Numbered from the stretch's first letter, positions 1-12,596 are shown. The stretch: 64,000 nucleotides of DNA from Cymodocea nodosa (GCA_036874045.1 JAZBRI010000008.1:10493001-10557000); one strand, 5' to 3'. Made by a program: numbers and translations. Notes: generated by a model from the letters alone, not told the origin.

Positions 1-487
1 TATATTACTAACCTTGTGGAGTTACAGTTAACTCAATAGACTTATTTCATTGAGTTAACACTTGGCAACTTCTATGTTTTACTCCTCGTAAATTTCTCTC
101 TACTTTTTTTTCTTTTTCATTCTACTTAACTGAAATAAAGTTAAATCTATGTCATTAATGCATCATTCTCATCAAAATTCGTTTAAATCTGAACATTATA
201 TAAAGACTTAACTTGTAGGTCATTTTATGTTATGCAGAATTTACATTTTACCTTGTAACATGTAGAAATTTTTTTAGCATTTATTCTATCATTCAGCAAA
301 TTGTAAATTTGTTAAACATTCATTCATAAAGTTCCACAAATTATATATAACATTCAATACATTCCATTCATTTCACATTCAAAACACGTATGAAAATTGC
401 ATTTGAAAAATTTATATTCATTAATATGAATCAATTTACAATACAAGTACATCATACAATTTTATACAAGTAGATGAACAATACAAT

Positions 488-2710
488 TTAATCTCTATTC
501 CTAAGTTTATCTACTTCCTTTTGGATTTTTTCTAATTGAAGTTCTAATTGATTAATTCTTTCTACAGCTCCTGTAATTCCTCTAGAAGGTACAGCTAGTT
601 CTGCAGCTACAAAATTTTTGTATTCTTTCACTGAAATGGTTCTGGATTTGATCCTTTTTGATGCCCATTTCGTGAAATCAATACAATCTACCATCAGCAG
701 TGAAATCAAATCTCCATAAAACAATTTCTTCTTTACTATTTTCAGCTTGGAGATAAAAACTACAGACCAATTTTTTTGAATCTTATTTACAACTGCATAT
801 GTGGCCCATTTGACAAATTGACTTAATTCTATGTCATGGCCTTGTCGTTGGTAGACATTCCTAATCAGAATGTTAGCTACCATGTGTGCTTTACCATTTA
901 AATGCTTCAATCTGTTTAATAAAGGCACACCAGGATTGATAGCTAAATAATCTTTGATTTCCTATTTAGTCCATTCAACTACAATTGTATCTTCCAAAAT
1001 TTTTATTCCTTCATTCTTTAAACCAAAATTGTTGTGGAGAAGCTCTAGTGTTATCTGTACATCAGCTTCCTCCATGTTTGAAATTAATCCTCCTTCTCTT
1101 TCTCTTAAATTTGCATAAAAACAGGGCACTAAATTCTCATAAACTACATGCCCTTTTTCTTGAGAAATAAATTTCAATAGACCTTGGAATTCAAATAAAT
1201 CTTTGATTTCTTGCATTCCATCCCAATTTACTGGTCTACTGTAAATAATATTGTAACCCCTAATTTCTTGGTATTTTGTATAAGCTTCTTGACTCCAAAA
1301 ATGTACTTCATTCAAAATTGTTGTTTCATTCGGGTCAGGAATGTAACTTTGTTGTTCTAGAGGGGTTTGTTCTTGATATTCCTCTTCTATAGGTTGCATT
1401 TGAACATTCACTACAGATTCCTGAATTTCTGTTTCTATTTGTGGTGGTGAGCCGATAGAACTCTCCACTCTATCTTGAATTCTTTCCATAAATTGTTGAT
1501 GAGTTTCTTGCTCTTCAGTGGAATCTGTGAAATTATTTTTGTCCAAATGGCTTCTTTTAACCTCTTCATTTTCTGCTCTTTCTTCTTCCTCCTGACTACC
1601 AATCTATTTTGTTACTGTTCTTTCTGATTCTGTAACAGATTGGGATGGAGTCACGGGCAATTCAATTTCTGCCCTAATTTTTGTTTCTTCTTGTATAGGC
1701 TGTAGACTAATTTCAGCCTGATTTTCTTCTTGTCTTTGCTCTTGTTGTTGTAGCTCCTGCTCCTCCTCAGAATCAGATAGCAAGTTAATAAAAATTTGCT
1801 CCACAGGACCTGTGAAAATTGGTACTTCAAATTTAATTTCCTTTCTATATTTAGGCACCTTTTCTTTTCCTTTCCTTTTTCTGATTAATTGTGCTTGTTC
1901 TTCCTCTTCTTCTTCTGAAATTAAATCTACTAAAGTAGGCTCTGCAGGCTTTCGAGCCATAGGTACTGGCTCTTCCTGTTTAATTCTCTTCATAACTGTT
2001 GGTCTCAAAGGACCAGCCTCTCCTACAGCACTTGATTTAGTTGCTACCTGATGCTGTTCAACTTTTATTTTGTATTGGGCCCTCATCTTTTCTTCGACCC
2101 TTTTTTTCTTAATGGCATCATATAAAATATGTGCCTTAGCCATAGCTATTTCTTGAGTATCACCTTGGTCTCTTGCTGTTTTGACCAAGTTAGTAAATTC
2201 TTTCTCTTCTTCTTTAGTTCTCGGCCAAGCAAAAGCTACTTGTGGCAATGGCTCTGTTGGCTGAACTAGAGGTCCTGACTGCTGTTCCTTAAGAATAGGT
2301 CTTTCAGTAGTCGGTTCTTCCTATTCTTCAGTTGCCTTTTCTTCATTCTCTTTCCTTTCTTGCTCCTAGATCGCCCATCTAGCTCATCTACAGATTCGTC
2401 TTTTGAACCAGAGCCAGGACTTACATTGGATTAATTTTAGGGCAACTTCATTACTTGGCCTTATTTTTCTTTCCTTGCTTACAGCAATTTCTATTGCAAC
2501 CTTTATTCTTGTTTCCATTATTTGAGGTATTTGTACACCCAATTCTACTAAATCTCTTCTGAAATTGAAAAGTTTTGATTCTACCTTTTGTAGCTCTTTC
2601 TCTCTTGTTGTATTTCTGATCTTCTACCGCGTGTGTCATTCTTCTGATTCCTTCAGAAATTCTGATGTGTTAACAACCTCTTCCTAGAACTCGGGTGTCA
2701 TCTTCCTCAT
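488..2710 (-). pseudogene. Accessory ORF (aORF) of gypsy H, PF20167-like
   Basis: One reading frame of 741 codons from ATG at 2710 to TAA at 488, without a frameshift but with roughly eight in-frame stops, mostly TAG. The N-terminus starts MRKMTPEF and leads into a basic, probably helical region (METRIKVAIEIAVSKE). The middle is very acidic and basic by turns (VDLISEEEEEEQAQLIRKRK). The last 230 or so codons resemble the Putative plant transposon protein domain: EFQGLLKFISQ, LVPCFYANLREREGG, then LNRLKHLNGKAHMVANIL and VKWATYAVVNKIQKNW. A leucine-rich coil ends it (INQLELQLEKIQKEVDKL). I see no signal peptide or membrane segment. The biochemical role is unknown. It is sense to and downstream of pol, with a better-preserved N-terminus in the copy in E. 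The domain name is from memory and needs a profile search. Confidence 0.75.
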
Positions 2711-3279
2711 CGTGGAGTTACACAATAGCACGGAATCGCTCTGATTTCTACTGTTCTAGATTCTAAATGATTTACTGAATAATGCCCCCAAAACCCTAGG
2801 TTTTAGTTTAAATAAGCCCTAAGTTTAGGCAGGTAATCGGGTCATTTCTCGAACCAACTATTACTATCTTATCCGCGGTCTTAGCTACAGTACTCCGTTG
2901 AGTTACAGTTAACTCAACGAAATAAGCTCGTTGACTAACTCAAGACTCAACGAAGTAAGCTCATTGAGTTAAGCGTAACTCAACGGACTCCCCGTACAAA
3001 CAGATATAATAATAAAAATACTATAGATAATAGTTTTTCTATTTTTTTTACCAGTTTAACCGATATGATGTTTCAGTCAGACCTAATTTTTTTTCTAATT
3101 GAATTGATACTATGTTTCTGTAAAACCAGCATTTTTTTTTGAAAATTAATATACATATTTTTTTATGTTTTGATCATACCGACGGATCCAATTGGTTGAA
3201 CCACAACGATTTTTATATTTATAATTTTTTTAATATTTTTTTTTTATTTTTTTATATCAACATAAAAATTGATTTCTTA
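2711..3279 (-). promoter_or_regulatory. Intergenic region between pol and aORF of gypsy H
   Basis: Noncoding. On the minus strand a TATTTAAA box at 2807-2814 lies about 97 bases before the aORF ATG. Between about 2890 and 2990 are several near-palindromic copies of TAACTCAACG and CGTTGAGTTA. From 3050 to 3240 come AT-rich runs with degenerate copies of TTCGGTCAAACCGA, more numerous in the matching part of E. A subgenomic promoter for the aORF is an inference from position and composition. Confidence 0.45.
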
Positions 3280-4962
3280 CTAAGTAAAGCACGAGTAGTC
3301 CTTTACTCTAACTTCTTCTATAATTCTAAAGGAGCTTTTTGGTGTTTTCAGAATAGGTCTAAGTCTTTGTCCATTTACTTTAAATATATTTTGAGTAAAG
3401 ATAATTTTAATAAGTCTAGGATTTTTAATTTCAATAGCTCCATAAGGATAAATATTTCAAACTATGTAAGGTCTTGCCCATCTAGATCTTAATTTTCTTG
3501 GATGGTTATGGAGTCTAGCCATATAAAGATATACTTCTTGTCCTATTTTAAAGCTTTTTGGAATAATTTTCTATCATGCCAAAATTTCATTTTCTCTTTT
3601 TCTCTTACAATCTTCGAATAAGCTTCATTTCTAAATTCTTCTAATTCAATTAATTGCATTTTTCTATTTTCAGTAGCTTGATTGAAATTAGTGTTCAGAG
3701 TTTTTAATGCCCAATAAGCTTTATATTCTATTTTAGCTAGTAAATGACAACTTTTTCCATATACTAGCCTAAAAGTTGACATACCTAAGCTCGTTTTATA
3801 AGCAATTCTATAAGCCCAAAGTGCATCTATCAATCTATTAGCTCAATCTGTTCTAGTAGGATTTACTACTTTTTCTAAGATTAACTTAATTTGTTTGTTT
3901 GCACTTTCTACTTGTCCACTTGTTTGCGGATTATATGATGTTGCAATTTTGTGGTTTACTCTATATTTCTTCATTAAGGCTTCAAAACTTCTATTACAGA
4001 AAGGAGTTCCTCTATCACTGATAATAGCTTTAGGTATTCCAAATCTGGCAAATATATTTGTTCTTATAAATTGTATTACCACTTTGTTGTCATTAGTTTT
4101 AGTAGGAATAACTTCTATCCATTTAGATACATAATCCACCCCCAACAATATGTAATTAAATTGATTAGACATAGGAAATGGACCCATAAAATCTATTCCC
4201 CACACATCAAAGATTTCAACCTCAATAATAGGATTAGGAGGCATCATATTCCTCTTTGATATTCTTCCTATTTATTGACATCTTAAACAACTTAAGCAAT
4301 ATTTATGAGCATCTTTGAATAGTGTTGGCCAATAAAACCCACATTGTAGAATTTTTGCAGTAGTTTTCCCTAAACCAAAATGCCCTCCACAAGCTTGGTC
4401 ATGACAGAAAGACAATATGCTTGGATATTCAGTTTCTAGAACACACATCCTTAATATCAGATCAGGACATTTCTTAAATAAGTATGGGTCTTCCCAATAG
4501 TAATATTTTACTCTTGAGAAAAACAATTTCTTATCGTGTCTATTCCAATCTTTAAGTGTTAAACTAGTAACTAAGTAATTAACTATGTCTGCATACTAAG
4601 GTATTGTGTTGATGGTCATTAATTATTCATCAGGAAAATTATCCTTAATTTCAATATTTGATTTTTTTATTTGTAATCTTGATAAATGATCTGCTACTAC
4701 ATTCTCACAACCTTTTTTATCTTTAATTTCTAGATCAAATTCTTGTAATAATAATATCCATTAGATCAATCTAGGCTTAGTCTCTTTTTTCTTTATTAGA
4801 TGTTTTAGAGCTGAATGATCCGTGTATACTATTACTTTAGCTCCAATCAGATATGATATAAACTTTTCTAAGGCAAACACAACAGCTAATAATTCTTTTT
4901 CAGTAGTTGTGTAATTAACTTGAGCATCATTTAAGGTTTTGCTTGCATAATGAATCACTCTA
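3280..4962 (-). pseudogene. pol: Gypsy H pol fragment: RNase H end, H2C2 zinc site, integrase
   Basis: Reading leftward: the end of RNase H with [19 protein letters not shown] and [11 protein letters not shown] (4761-4958); an integrase zinc region with HDQACGGHFG and CLSCLRCQ (4272-4526); and the integrase core with the acidic triad in [22 protein letters not shown] and [12 protein letters not shown] (3843-4247). The C-terminal part continues at 3543-3833 and ends near 3280 with RVKDYSCFT. The triad is intact, but stops and frame changes break the chain and RT and protease are missing. It is an Athila-type pol fossil, not an active integrase. Confidence 0.88.
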
Positions 4963-5454
4963 TTTTTGATGATAACAAAATCATATTAAATCAATTATGA
5001 AATATGTTTAACTCAACAAAGCACCTTCGTTGGGTTAACTTTTAATTCAACAAACTTGTTTGTTGAGTTAAGTTCACTTAAGCTTATTTCTATTGTTTGT
5101 ATAAATTTTACCTCTCAGAACTAAAACTCTTAGATGTCAATAATTATATAAGTATCAGTTTTCTAATTATCATCTGTCAGATTACAATAACCATTTAAAT
5201 AGCATCTCCTTTTATAATATATATATGCAATTAAGATCATAATCATCTTTTTATAATATTTCTCCCCCTTTTTGTCATTAATCAAAAAGATAATTATAGA
5301 GAATATATATATATATATAAGAGATATAATTACAACAACTCTTTCTATAAACAAGAATAATAATTGAAGACATTTACAGAAAAATGTATTGTTCAATCAA
5401 ATCAAACAAGTAATACAAACATTACATTTTGTATTCAGAAACAAACAAAAATAG
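4963..5454 (-). other. Copia-A 3' noncoding region with two polypurine tracts
   Basis: Lies between the ORF3 stop and the element end. A tract ACAAAAAGGGGGAGA (minus strand) is at 5261-5275, and the terminal tract lies at about 4963-4975 next to the break with gypsy H. It also holds TAACTCAACAAA and TTTGTTGAGTTA pairs near 5010-5070 and an AT dinucleotide run near 5310. Multiple polypurine tracts are a known Sirevirus trait. The same layout occurs at 27071-27630 and 51686-52215. Confidence 0.7.
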
Positions 5455-7704
5455 TTATCGACCCCTCCTAAGTATATCACTTATAGCATTACATATTTTA
5501 TCTCCTAGATGCCTAATATCATTTCTGATGTCATTAAGCACTACATCTAAGTTAGGAGGTAGCTGGGTTTGCTGTTCTGCTTGAACTGAATAACTTTGTT
5601 GTTGTTGTTGTATATGGTCTATATCAGGTTGTTGTTGTTGTTGTCGTTGAGGTTTATGCATGGCCTGGAATTTTTGCAAATCTTTGACACTAAATGCTCT
5701 CATGCCTTTAGTTTCAGAGGGCTAGTCAGATAAAGTCAATTGGCTTGCAAGGATTCTACATACAGCATCACCATAAAATAACTTTGAACTCATATGCTGT
5801 AGTTGAGACATAAAAACATCTAACCAATTTATTTGAATTCTATTCAGTAAGCCATAAGTTGCATATAAACAGCTTCTGCTGACTTCCAAATTGTGTCCAA
5901 CTCTCTGAAATAAATTTGCATGCAATATATTTGCAATAAATCTTGCCTCTGCATTTAGATTTTCCATTAATCTCATTTCAGAATATACATCTGGAATTTT
6001 TGATAAAGACTGAATGTTCCATTCGAGTTGTCTTATTATGTCAAATCTGTTGGTAACAACAACACCTTCATTCTTTAATCCTAAAACTTCAAAAATTAAC
6101 TTAGGAGACAATATAAACTCCTGTTCATTTATTTGAGTTTTCAGAAAATTTCCATTCTTGTCCAGATTGCTATAAAAAGCTACAATAAGCTCTATGTATT
6201 GCTTCCATTTCGTTCCTACTGGCAATAATTTAATGAGGCCTTGAAACTCAAACAGATCTCTTATTTCCATCAAATTTCTGAATTTTATTGGACGAGTATG
6301 TAGAATTTGACATGTAATCAGATTATTGTATTTCTGCAATGCTTCTTCAGATCTAAAATGAATTACATTACCTTGAATTTTTAATATTGTACACAAAGAA
6401 GGTGATACTTGAAGCCGTGATTCAGAGTTTAATTCATCTTCAGGAACCTCTTCTTCAAAATGAATGTCATGTTGTTCTTCTTCCAAAATATTATCTTGAA
6501 GCTGCTCAGGTAAGCTTGATTCTTCAGCTTCAACAGTGTTAGGAACATTGTCAATATGCTCAACATTCATATGTTCAGAGTAAAATTTTTCCACAAATTC
6601 TACAGTCGGTGTATCTGTCTGTAATTGTTCATTTTGTTCAACAAATAATTCCATTGAATCATGCTGTGAATTCTCATACTCTACTTCTATAGATTCCATA
6701 GAAGGCTGGTTAACTTTTAGCTCTTCTAGAGTCTTAACAATTTCAATATCTGCTACTCCAGACAATTCAGCCTTTGAACTAGTTACTGCTTCAACATTGT
6801 CAATTATATTTGCAATAACTTGTTCAATGTTAGGTGTCTGATGCTCTGATTTGTCAATTTCTGCATCATCAAGACTTGTACTAATAGAAAAACTTGAGCT
6901 CATATTTGACTTGGATTTCTTCTCAAGTTTTCTAGTAAGGGAAAATAAAGTCTCATTATCTTCATCAGTTTCAATGTGTTCGGAACTGATGAGTTTATCA
7001 GATGCACAATAAGGTACAATGTCTAGACATACATTGTCCTTTGGAAATAAATTTTCATCTGATTTTCCTTTTTCAAAAGACTTTGTTTCCTTAGACATAA
7101 TTTTTCTGACTTTCCTTCTTCTATAACATTTTTGTTTCTCCTTTTCAAGTATTGCTGTTTTCTTTTCAAATTGCTCCATAAAAGTTTTTTGCTTTAATTC
7201 TTCTAAGGCACTTTCTATTGCAATGGCCTTTCGAAGACTGTCAACTTTTGTTTTGTCTACAGCAATATCTGATTCTACTTGTTTTGAATATAAAGGAGTA
7301 GGGATAGCTGATTCATGCTCTTCCTCAAATGCATGTAGTCTTGTACCATTTATAGGAGTTTGAGGAGTTCTATTTGATGAACCTACACCTTTTCCCAAAT
7401 ATTTTGCATACTGTTCCAAAAATGCAATCTCAACACATTTCATTCTGTATTCTCTATCAAATTTACAACAAATACCCATGTATGTAATACTTGCATCAGT
7501 ATGTTGAAGTTCTTGTCTAACTTCATCTAATATATCTTGAGAAAAGAAGTAATCTTTATAAAGTTCTTCTAACCTTTTGTCCACTCGAAATATTTTCTTG
7601 AACCAAGTACGTTGAACTTCATCATTCTCTATTTCTTTTCCTTTTGCATCTCTTCTGCTTTTGCCTTTTCCTCTGCCACGACCTTTGTAGAACTTGGAGA
7701 CCAT
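5455..7704 (-). pseudogene. ORF3 of copia-A element A1, PF20167-like, one stop codon
   Basis: A 750-codon frame broken only by TAG at 5722-5724, in place of a Trp codon kept in the copy at 52.5 kb. I chose ATG 7704 because its context ACGATGG is good and is kept in element A2; an in-frame ATG at 7728 would add eight residues. Start: basic MVSKFYKGRGRGKGKSRR. Residues 30-110 look helical; 110-430 are acidic and low-complexity with many Glu, Ser and Asp. A PF20167-like part follows: LMEIRDLFEFQGLIKLL, VAFYSNLDKNGN, LIFEVLGLKNEG, LNAEARFIANILHANLFQR, YATYGLLNRIQINW. A Gln-rich tract and a final helix (LNDIRNDIRHLGDKI) follow the stop. No transmembrane or signal segment, so it does not look like an envelope. 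Function unknown. It is the best preserved frame in the window. Confidence 0.8.
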
Positions 7705-9286
7705 CGTCGCAGGTTGTAACAGCAACAAGTGAGAAATATTTTCTTGACAAAGTTTACAAATAACCTAAGTCCCCGTGTAATAAGTGTTTAAATAGGGTTT
7801 TTAGGCGTATAACTCAACGTGAAGAGAAGTCGGGTTTAGAAATTAAATAAATATTGAATAAAGTTTATTCAATCAAGGTACCCAAAATATTCAAGTATAA
7901 GTCGTTGAGTTAACCAACCTAACGAGTAAAACGCTGTCTAGAGGTAGTTTTACACGTTACCTTATCTAACATAACGTCTAGTTAATACACCAATTTTTGG
8001 ATGCTTCCAACTGAAATGTTCTGAAAACAACACACATGCTAAACTTAACATTATCTTGAGAACATTGTAAACTATTTGAACATTTTGTCCTTTGAATCTA
8101 AAATAGTTTATTTGTCTTTTTAAATTATTTCATCAAGATTTTAAGAGAACATTAATTCAGATTAACAAAGATTTGTATTCTAAATTATATTAATCTGTTT
8201 TCGACATTGTTAATCCTCCCCCTACAAATATACTTCAAATATATTCAATCAAAATACAAAATATACTTGTAGTGACAATAGCTGTTAAGTATAACTATAC
8301 TTTTACATTTTCTTTTCAGAGACTTCCGTTATCCTGACATCATCAAAAATGATTTCCAGAATCAATTCCTACTGTATATGAATCAAAACACAACTTTGAA
8401 CTCAATTCGATTAATTCAAGGAGAATAAAAGAATGTATCTCAAATAAACGTTTTCAAAAGTACTAATGTTGATTCAATAAATCAGTAGTCATATTGGTAT
8501 AAACTATATGCGATTCAAAGATATCTGTAATTAATGAAACATCTTTTCTTTTCAAAACAGTAAATATTGATAATTTTCTTTAAAAGTTAGTTTGAAAAGC
8601 TTGAATCATACAAGAGCTTTCTAATGTACCCGTGTAATGAGCTTTCAGTCAACAATCCCAAATCTGATCAGGACCTTAGGTTGCCAGATTTAAAGAATCC
8701 TTTTTTAGGACAACAATCCTTACATACCTATCTGCTCAAGTACAAAAGGCTCGCGATCAAACTAATCAATAAACTCTCAAAGATTTTTACTTTGTAAGTA
8801 CTTTTCATTTTAAGCACAGTATATATGTATTCCATTAATAAAGATGTAATAAAACACAAATCTCATACAATTTTTACTTCTATGATTGTATTGAGAATAT
8901 GAATCAGTTTCAATAAGCTTATACTTTTGATTAACAATTTAAGATGAGTTACATATAACTTATTCTACAAGTTTAATCAATTAAGTCAAATTTTATGCAT
9001 AATCATATGCATTTTCCTTGATTCAAAGAAAACATTTAATCAAAATTTCAGAATGTCAGAAGTATTTAATGTTTTTCATTTACATTTCCACTTAAAATCA
9101 TAAAAATGATTAAAATTGATAAACTACTTAAAATCAATAAGATACTACTATGATTTTACAATAAATACATAGTATCTTAAGTAGTAGTTTAGATATTACT
9201 TTAGATATTTATAATAAGTATATAATATCTATGAGGTGAACAACATCATCAATAATATTTATCTTTTTATGTGGAGTTTAAGCATT
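7705..9286 (-). other. Copia-A spacer between pol and ORF3
   Basis: No coding frame. Near ORF3 there is a TATTTAAA box at 7787-7794, 83 bases before the ATG, and short GTTGAGTTA/TAACTCAACG motifs at 7800-7930. At about 8214-8226 the minus strand has a polypurine-like GTAGGGGGAGGATT. From about 8220 to 9240 the sequence is clearly homologous to gypsy E at 31.70-32.75 kb as well as to the same spacer in A2. See the findings for this cross-family block. Confidence 0.7.
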
Positions 9287-10346
9287 TTACACATCACATA
9301 GCCTACAAATACCTAAATTTAATCTAATGTTGCATAATGTATTTTCATCTAGAGGTTTTGTTAATATATCAGCTAATTGATTTTTACTAGACACAAATTC
9401 TAATTTAATTTTTCCTTTAATTACGTTATCTCTTAGAAAATGATGTCTAACCTCTATATGCTTTGCTCTTGAATGTAATACAAGATTTTTGGAAAGATTT
9501 ATTGCAGAACTACTATCACAATAAATCTCAGTTGTATCATAAGATAATCCAAAATCTTCTAAAGTTTACCTTATCCACAGAATCTGAGTGCAACACAGTG
9601 CAACAGCAACATATTCAGCTTCTGTAGTAATAAGTGCTACACAATTTTGCTTTTTACTAAACCATGACACCAAATTATTTCCCAATAATTGACATGTGCC
9701 ACTGGTACTCTTTCTATCAGATTTAGATCCTGCATAATCAGCATCAGTATATCCTATAAGATCTATTGAACTATCCCTAGAATAATACAGTCCGAAATTT
9801 TTAGTTCCTTATATATATCTAAATATTCTTTTAACTACAATTAAGTGTGATTCTTTAGGATTAGATTGAAATCTAGCACAAACACACACAACAAACATAA
9901 TATCAGGTCTACTAGCAGTCAAATAAAGTAAAGAACCAATCATACTTCTGTATTTTCTTTGATCTATAGATTTTCCTATGTCATCAATATCTAACTTTAA
10001 AGTAGTACTCATAGGAGTTCCTCGAATCCTTGTATCATTAAAATTAAATTTCTTAAGCATTTCATCTGCATATTTTTCCTGATTTAAAAATATACCTTTA
10101 TCCATTTATGACACTCTGCAAATTAAAACCTAGGTTTTCTACAAATAGTACATTCGAAATAACACAAGTAGGAGTTATTTGAACATTGCCCATACCTATG
10201 ATTTTATCTTTGCTTTTGTTTCCAAATGTTACACTTCCTTTCATGGTATTTGTAAAATTTTGTAATAGACTTTTTTGTCCAGTCATGTGACTTGACGCTC
10301 CATTGTCCAAGATCCATTTTGATGTTGTTTCCTCCTGCAACACAAA
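9287..10346 (-). pseudogene. pol: Copia-A A1 pol remnant: protease start fused to RT end and RNase H
   Basis: Starts just after the gag stop with the aspartic protease region (ETTSKWILDNGASSHMTG, active site DNGAS) and MGNVQITPTCVISNVL. At about 10105 it jumps to the end of RT (FLNQEKYADEMLKKFNF). Compared with A2, about 2.07 kb (20380-22450) covering the integrase core and most of RT are gone. RNase H follows with TDADYAGS, TEAEY and the end near 9287 (CRLCDV). The element could not have supplied its own integrase or RT. Smaller frame changes occur after 9809. Confidence 0.85.
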
Positions 10347-12596
10347 TTAAGAAAAACTTTTTCTTGGTACCCAATGTTGTTGAGGACCAAGTTCATTAAA
10401 CGCATATTTCTTCTTTTTGTTTAAAAATAGTTTAACATTATCATTTATATTCTTATTAGTTGTAAGTACTATTGATTTATCATTGGCTTTATACTCACAT
10501 ATAGCATTATTGCTTTTGCAATCATTCTTTTTGTTTTCAGATGTAGTATAATCAAGACCAAACATATTTTTATCAGATGTTAATTTATTTTGGTCATGCT
10601 TATACATTTCTGTAAGTTCATACCAAGATTTTGTACTTGTATTAACACTTTCTGTACATACAAAATCTTTTTCTGCACAAGAATTTTTTGTTTTATCACA
10701 TGCAGAATGAGTAATTGGTCTAATACCAGTGTATTGAATTACATGCTTAGGTTTCTGAATTTTTACTTTACTGCTATTGTCTGAAATTTTAGAAACATTA
10801 GAAACTGAATTTACAGAACAAGAAACAATATTTTTAGAAACATTTATAGTCATGTTAGAAGTACAATTTGATAAATCACATTGATTTATATTATTACTGC
10901 ATGATTCATCCCTTGAAGTACCTACTTCTACATATTTATTACCTTGTTTCATAATAAAAGGAATTTTAGTCTTAGATTTACTTGAACTGCAACTAATAAA
11001 TCCTTTATTTGCTTGAGATTCAGGATATTTAGGATAATCAAATCCTAAGCCAAATTTATAAGACACCGTAGGGGTACTAGTTAGTTTGTCTAACTTAGTT
11101 TGACTTAAATTCCATTTCTCAATGGTAGAATTTAAATCTTGCTCTCTCAGTTTTAATTTATCTATCTCTAATTCAAGTTCATTTATATTGTTTCTCAACA
11201 TTTCATTTTCAGATTCTATCTTTAATTTTTCAGCATTTATATTCTATATTTGTTCATGCAAGATACATTCATTAAATCTAAATTTTTGCAAATCTCTAGC
11301 ATGATTTTCATTATCACATTTAAACTTTTCTAAAGTAGTAGATATGAAACAATTTTCTTCTTCTATAATGGATGAAGATTTTCTTATATTCTTATTTTCC
11401 AGTTTACATACTTTAAGTTTTTGTAATAATGCATGATAAGCACATAATAATTCATCAAAGTTGAAATCTGAATGACTTTCAGGATCAGATATTACCTCAA
11501 ACTCATCTGCCATGAAGCACACATGAGCAACATCTTCTAACTCTTGTTCTCCTTCTGAATGTGAAGATTTTGATGCTGATTCCTCATATTCAGACTCTTC
11601 AGACGTGTCATCCCAAGTGACCTTCAAAGTCCTTTTCTTGTAAAACTTTTTCTGAGCCGTCTTCTTCTGATTTGTCCTACTTTGCTTTTCATTTTTCCTC
11701 ATAGGACAATCTGGAGAAAGATGTCCAGGTTTCTTACAATTGTAACATACATACTTTCTGAATGAAGAATTCTTGTCATTCAATGATTTTGATGTTGTGG
11801 GTTTATCATTTTTGTTCCTTTACTATTTCCTAGCTTTCCATGCTTTCTTGAATTTCCTAGTCAGCAAAATCAAATCCTCGTAAGAATCAGTAGATATATC
11901 AGAATCTGAATTAATTTCGAAGGCTATTTCTTTCTTCATTTTTAGTTTGTTGTGACTCAGTGATTCATTTAATTGAACTTCATAAGCTGTTAAATTTCCT
12001 ATAAGTTCATTCATAGTATAAACATTTAAATCTCGTGATTCCTCAATTGATGTTACTTTCTAAGACAATTTAGAACTTAGGGATCTGAGAATTTTCCTCA
12101 CCAAATCCTTCTGTTCAAAATTCTTTCCTAAACTTTTTAAAGAGTTTATGATATCAAGAAATCTAGAAAACATCTCAGAAATATTTTCGTCTTCATGCAT
12201 CTTAAAGAGTTCATACTTATGAATCAACATGTTTATTTTTGTCTATTTAACTTGAGAAGTACCTTCATGTGAAACTTCTAATGCATGCCACACCTCATAA
12301 GCAGATTTATATGCCGACACTTTACTGAACTGTTCATAACTCAATGCACAAAATAAAATATTTAAGCCTTTAGCATTCAGAGTTTCATTTTCTTTTTCAA
12401 TAATTGTCCAAGTACTATAAGGAGTAGTTAACGGAGTATATGGTTTAGAAATCATGAACCACAATTTATGATCTATACTTTGAAAAAAAACAGTCATCCT
12501 ATATTTCCAATATTCAAAATGTATTCCATCAAATAAAGGAGGACGATTAAGATTTTGGCCTTCATATAAAGAAAAATTACCATTTCCTATAGCCAT
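10347..12596 (-). pseudogene. gag: Copia-A A1 gag
   Basis: A single frame of 750 codons from ATG 12596 to TAA 10347-10349, with about four premature stops. N-terminus: NLNRPPLFDGIHFEYWKYRM, the usual start of Sirevirus-type gag. The middle carries the UBN2-like gag fold (YEVWHALEVSHEGTSQVK, then FEQKDLVRKILRSL). A CCHC zinc knuckle is complete at 11700-11760 (CYNCKKPGHLSPDC), followed by basic then acidic stretches (TWDDTSEESEYEES) and a long coiled coil (LRNNINELELEIDKLKLREQ). The end is VPRKSFS-stop, then the protease in the same frame. The protein would package element RNA. Stops such as ARK-stop-QRNK and LS-stop-KVTS lie where other copies have Gln. Confidence 0.88.

Larger units (their letters stand above)
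1..4962 (-). mobile_element. Gypsy fragment H (Athila-like), 3' part of pol plus accessory ORF
   Basis: Truncated Ty3/gypsy element read on the minus strand. From right to left it holds RNase H, integrase, a motif-rich spacer, the accessory ORF and 3' noncoding DNA. It is closely similar throughout to the same parts of element E at 36.4-41.7 kb. The right edge at about 4955-4963 cuts RNase H, where the sequence passes into the 3' end of copia element A1 with a few bases (CTCT) common to both. Neither LTR is in the window. Positions 1-487 are noncoding and match 36.4-37.08 kb and 48.46-49.15 kb, opening with copies of the GTTGAGTTA motif. Confidence 0.85.

Noticed and set aside
2451-2639. 62-codon minus-strand frame starting MTHAVEDQKYN
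   Set aside because: It is in a different frame from the aORF. The aORF frame over the same bases matches the better-preserved N-terminus in E (39.1-39.33 kb).
5455-7704. Copia-A ORF3 as an envelope-like gene, as proposed for some Sireviruses
   Set aside because: Position fits, but there is no signal peptide, transmembrane helix or coiled fusion-type domain; the similarity is to a PF20167-like domain instead.
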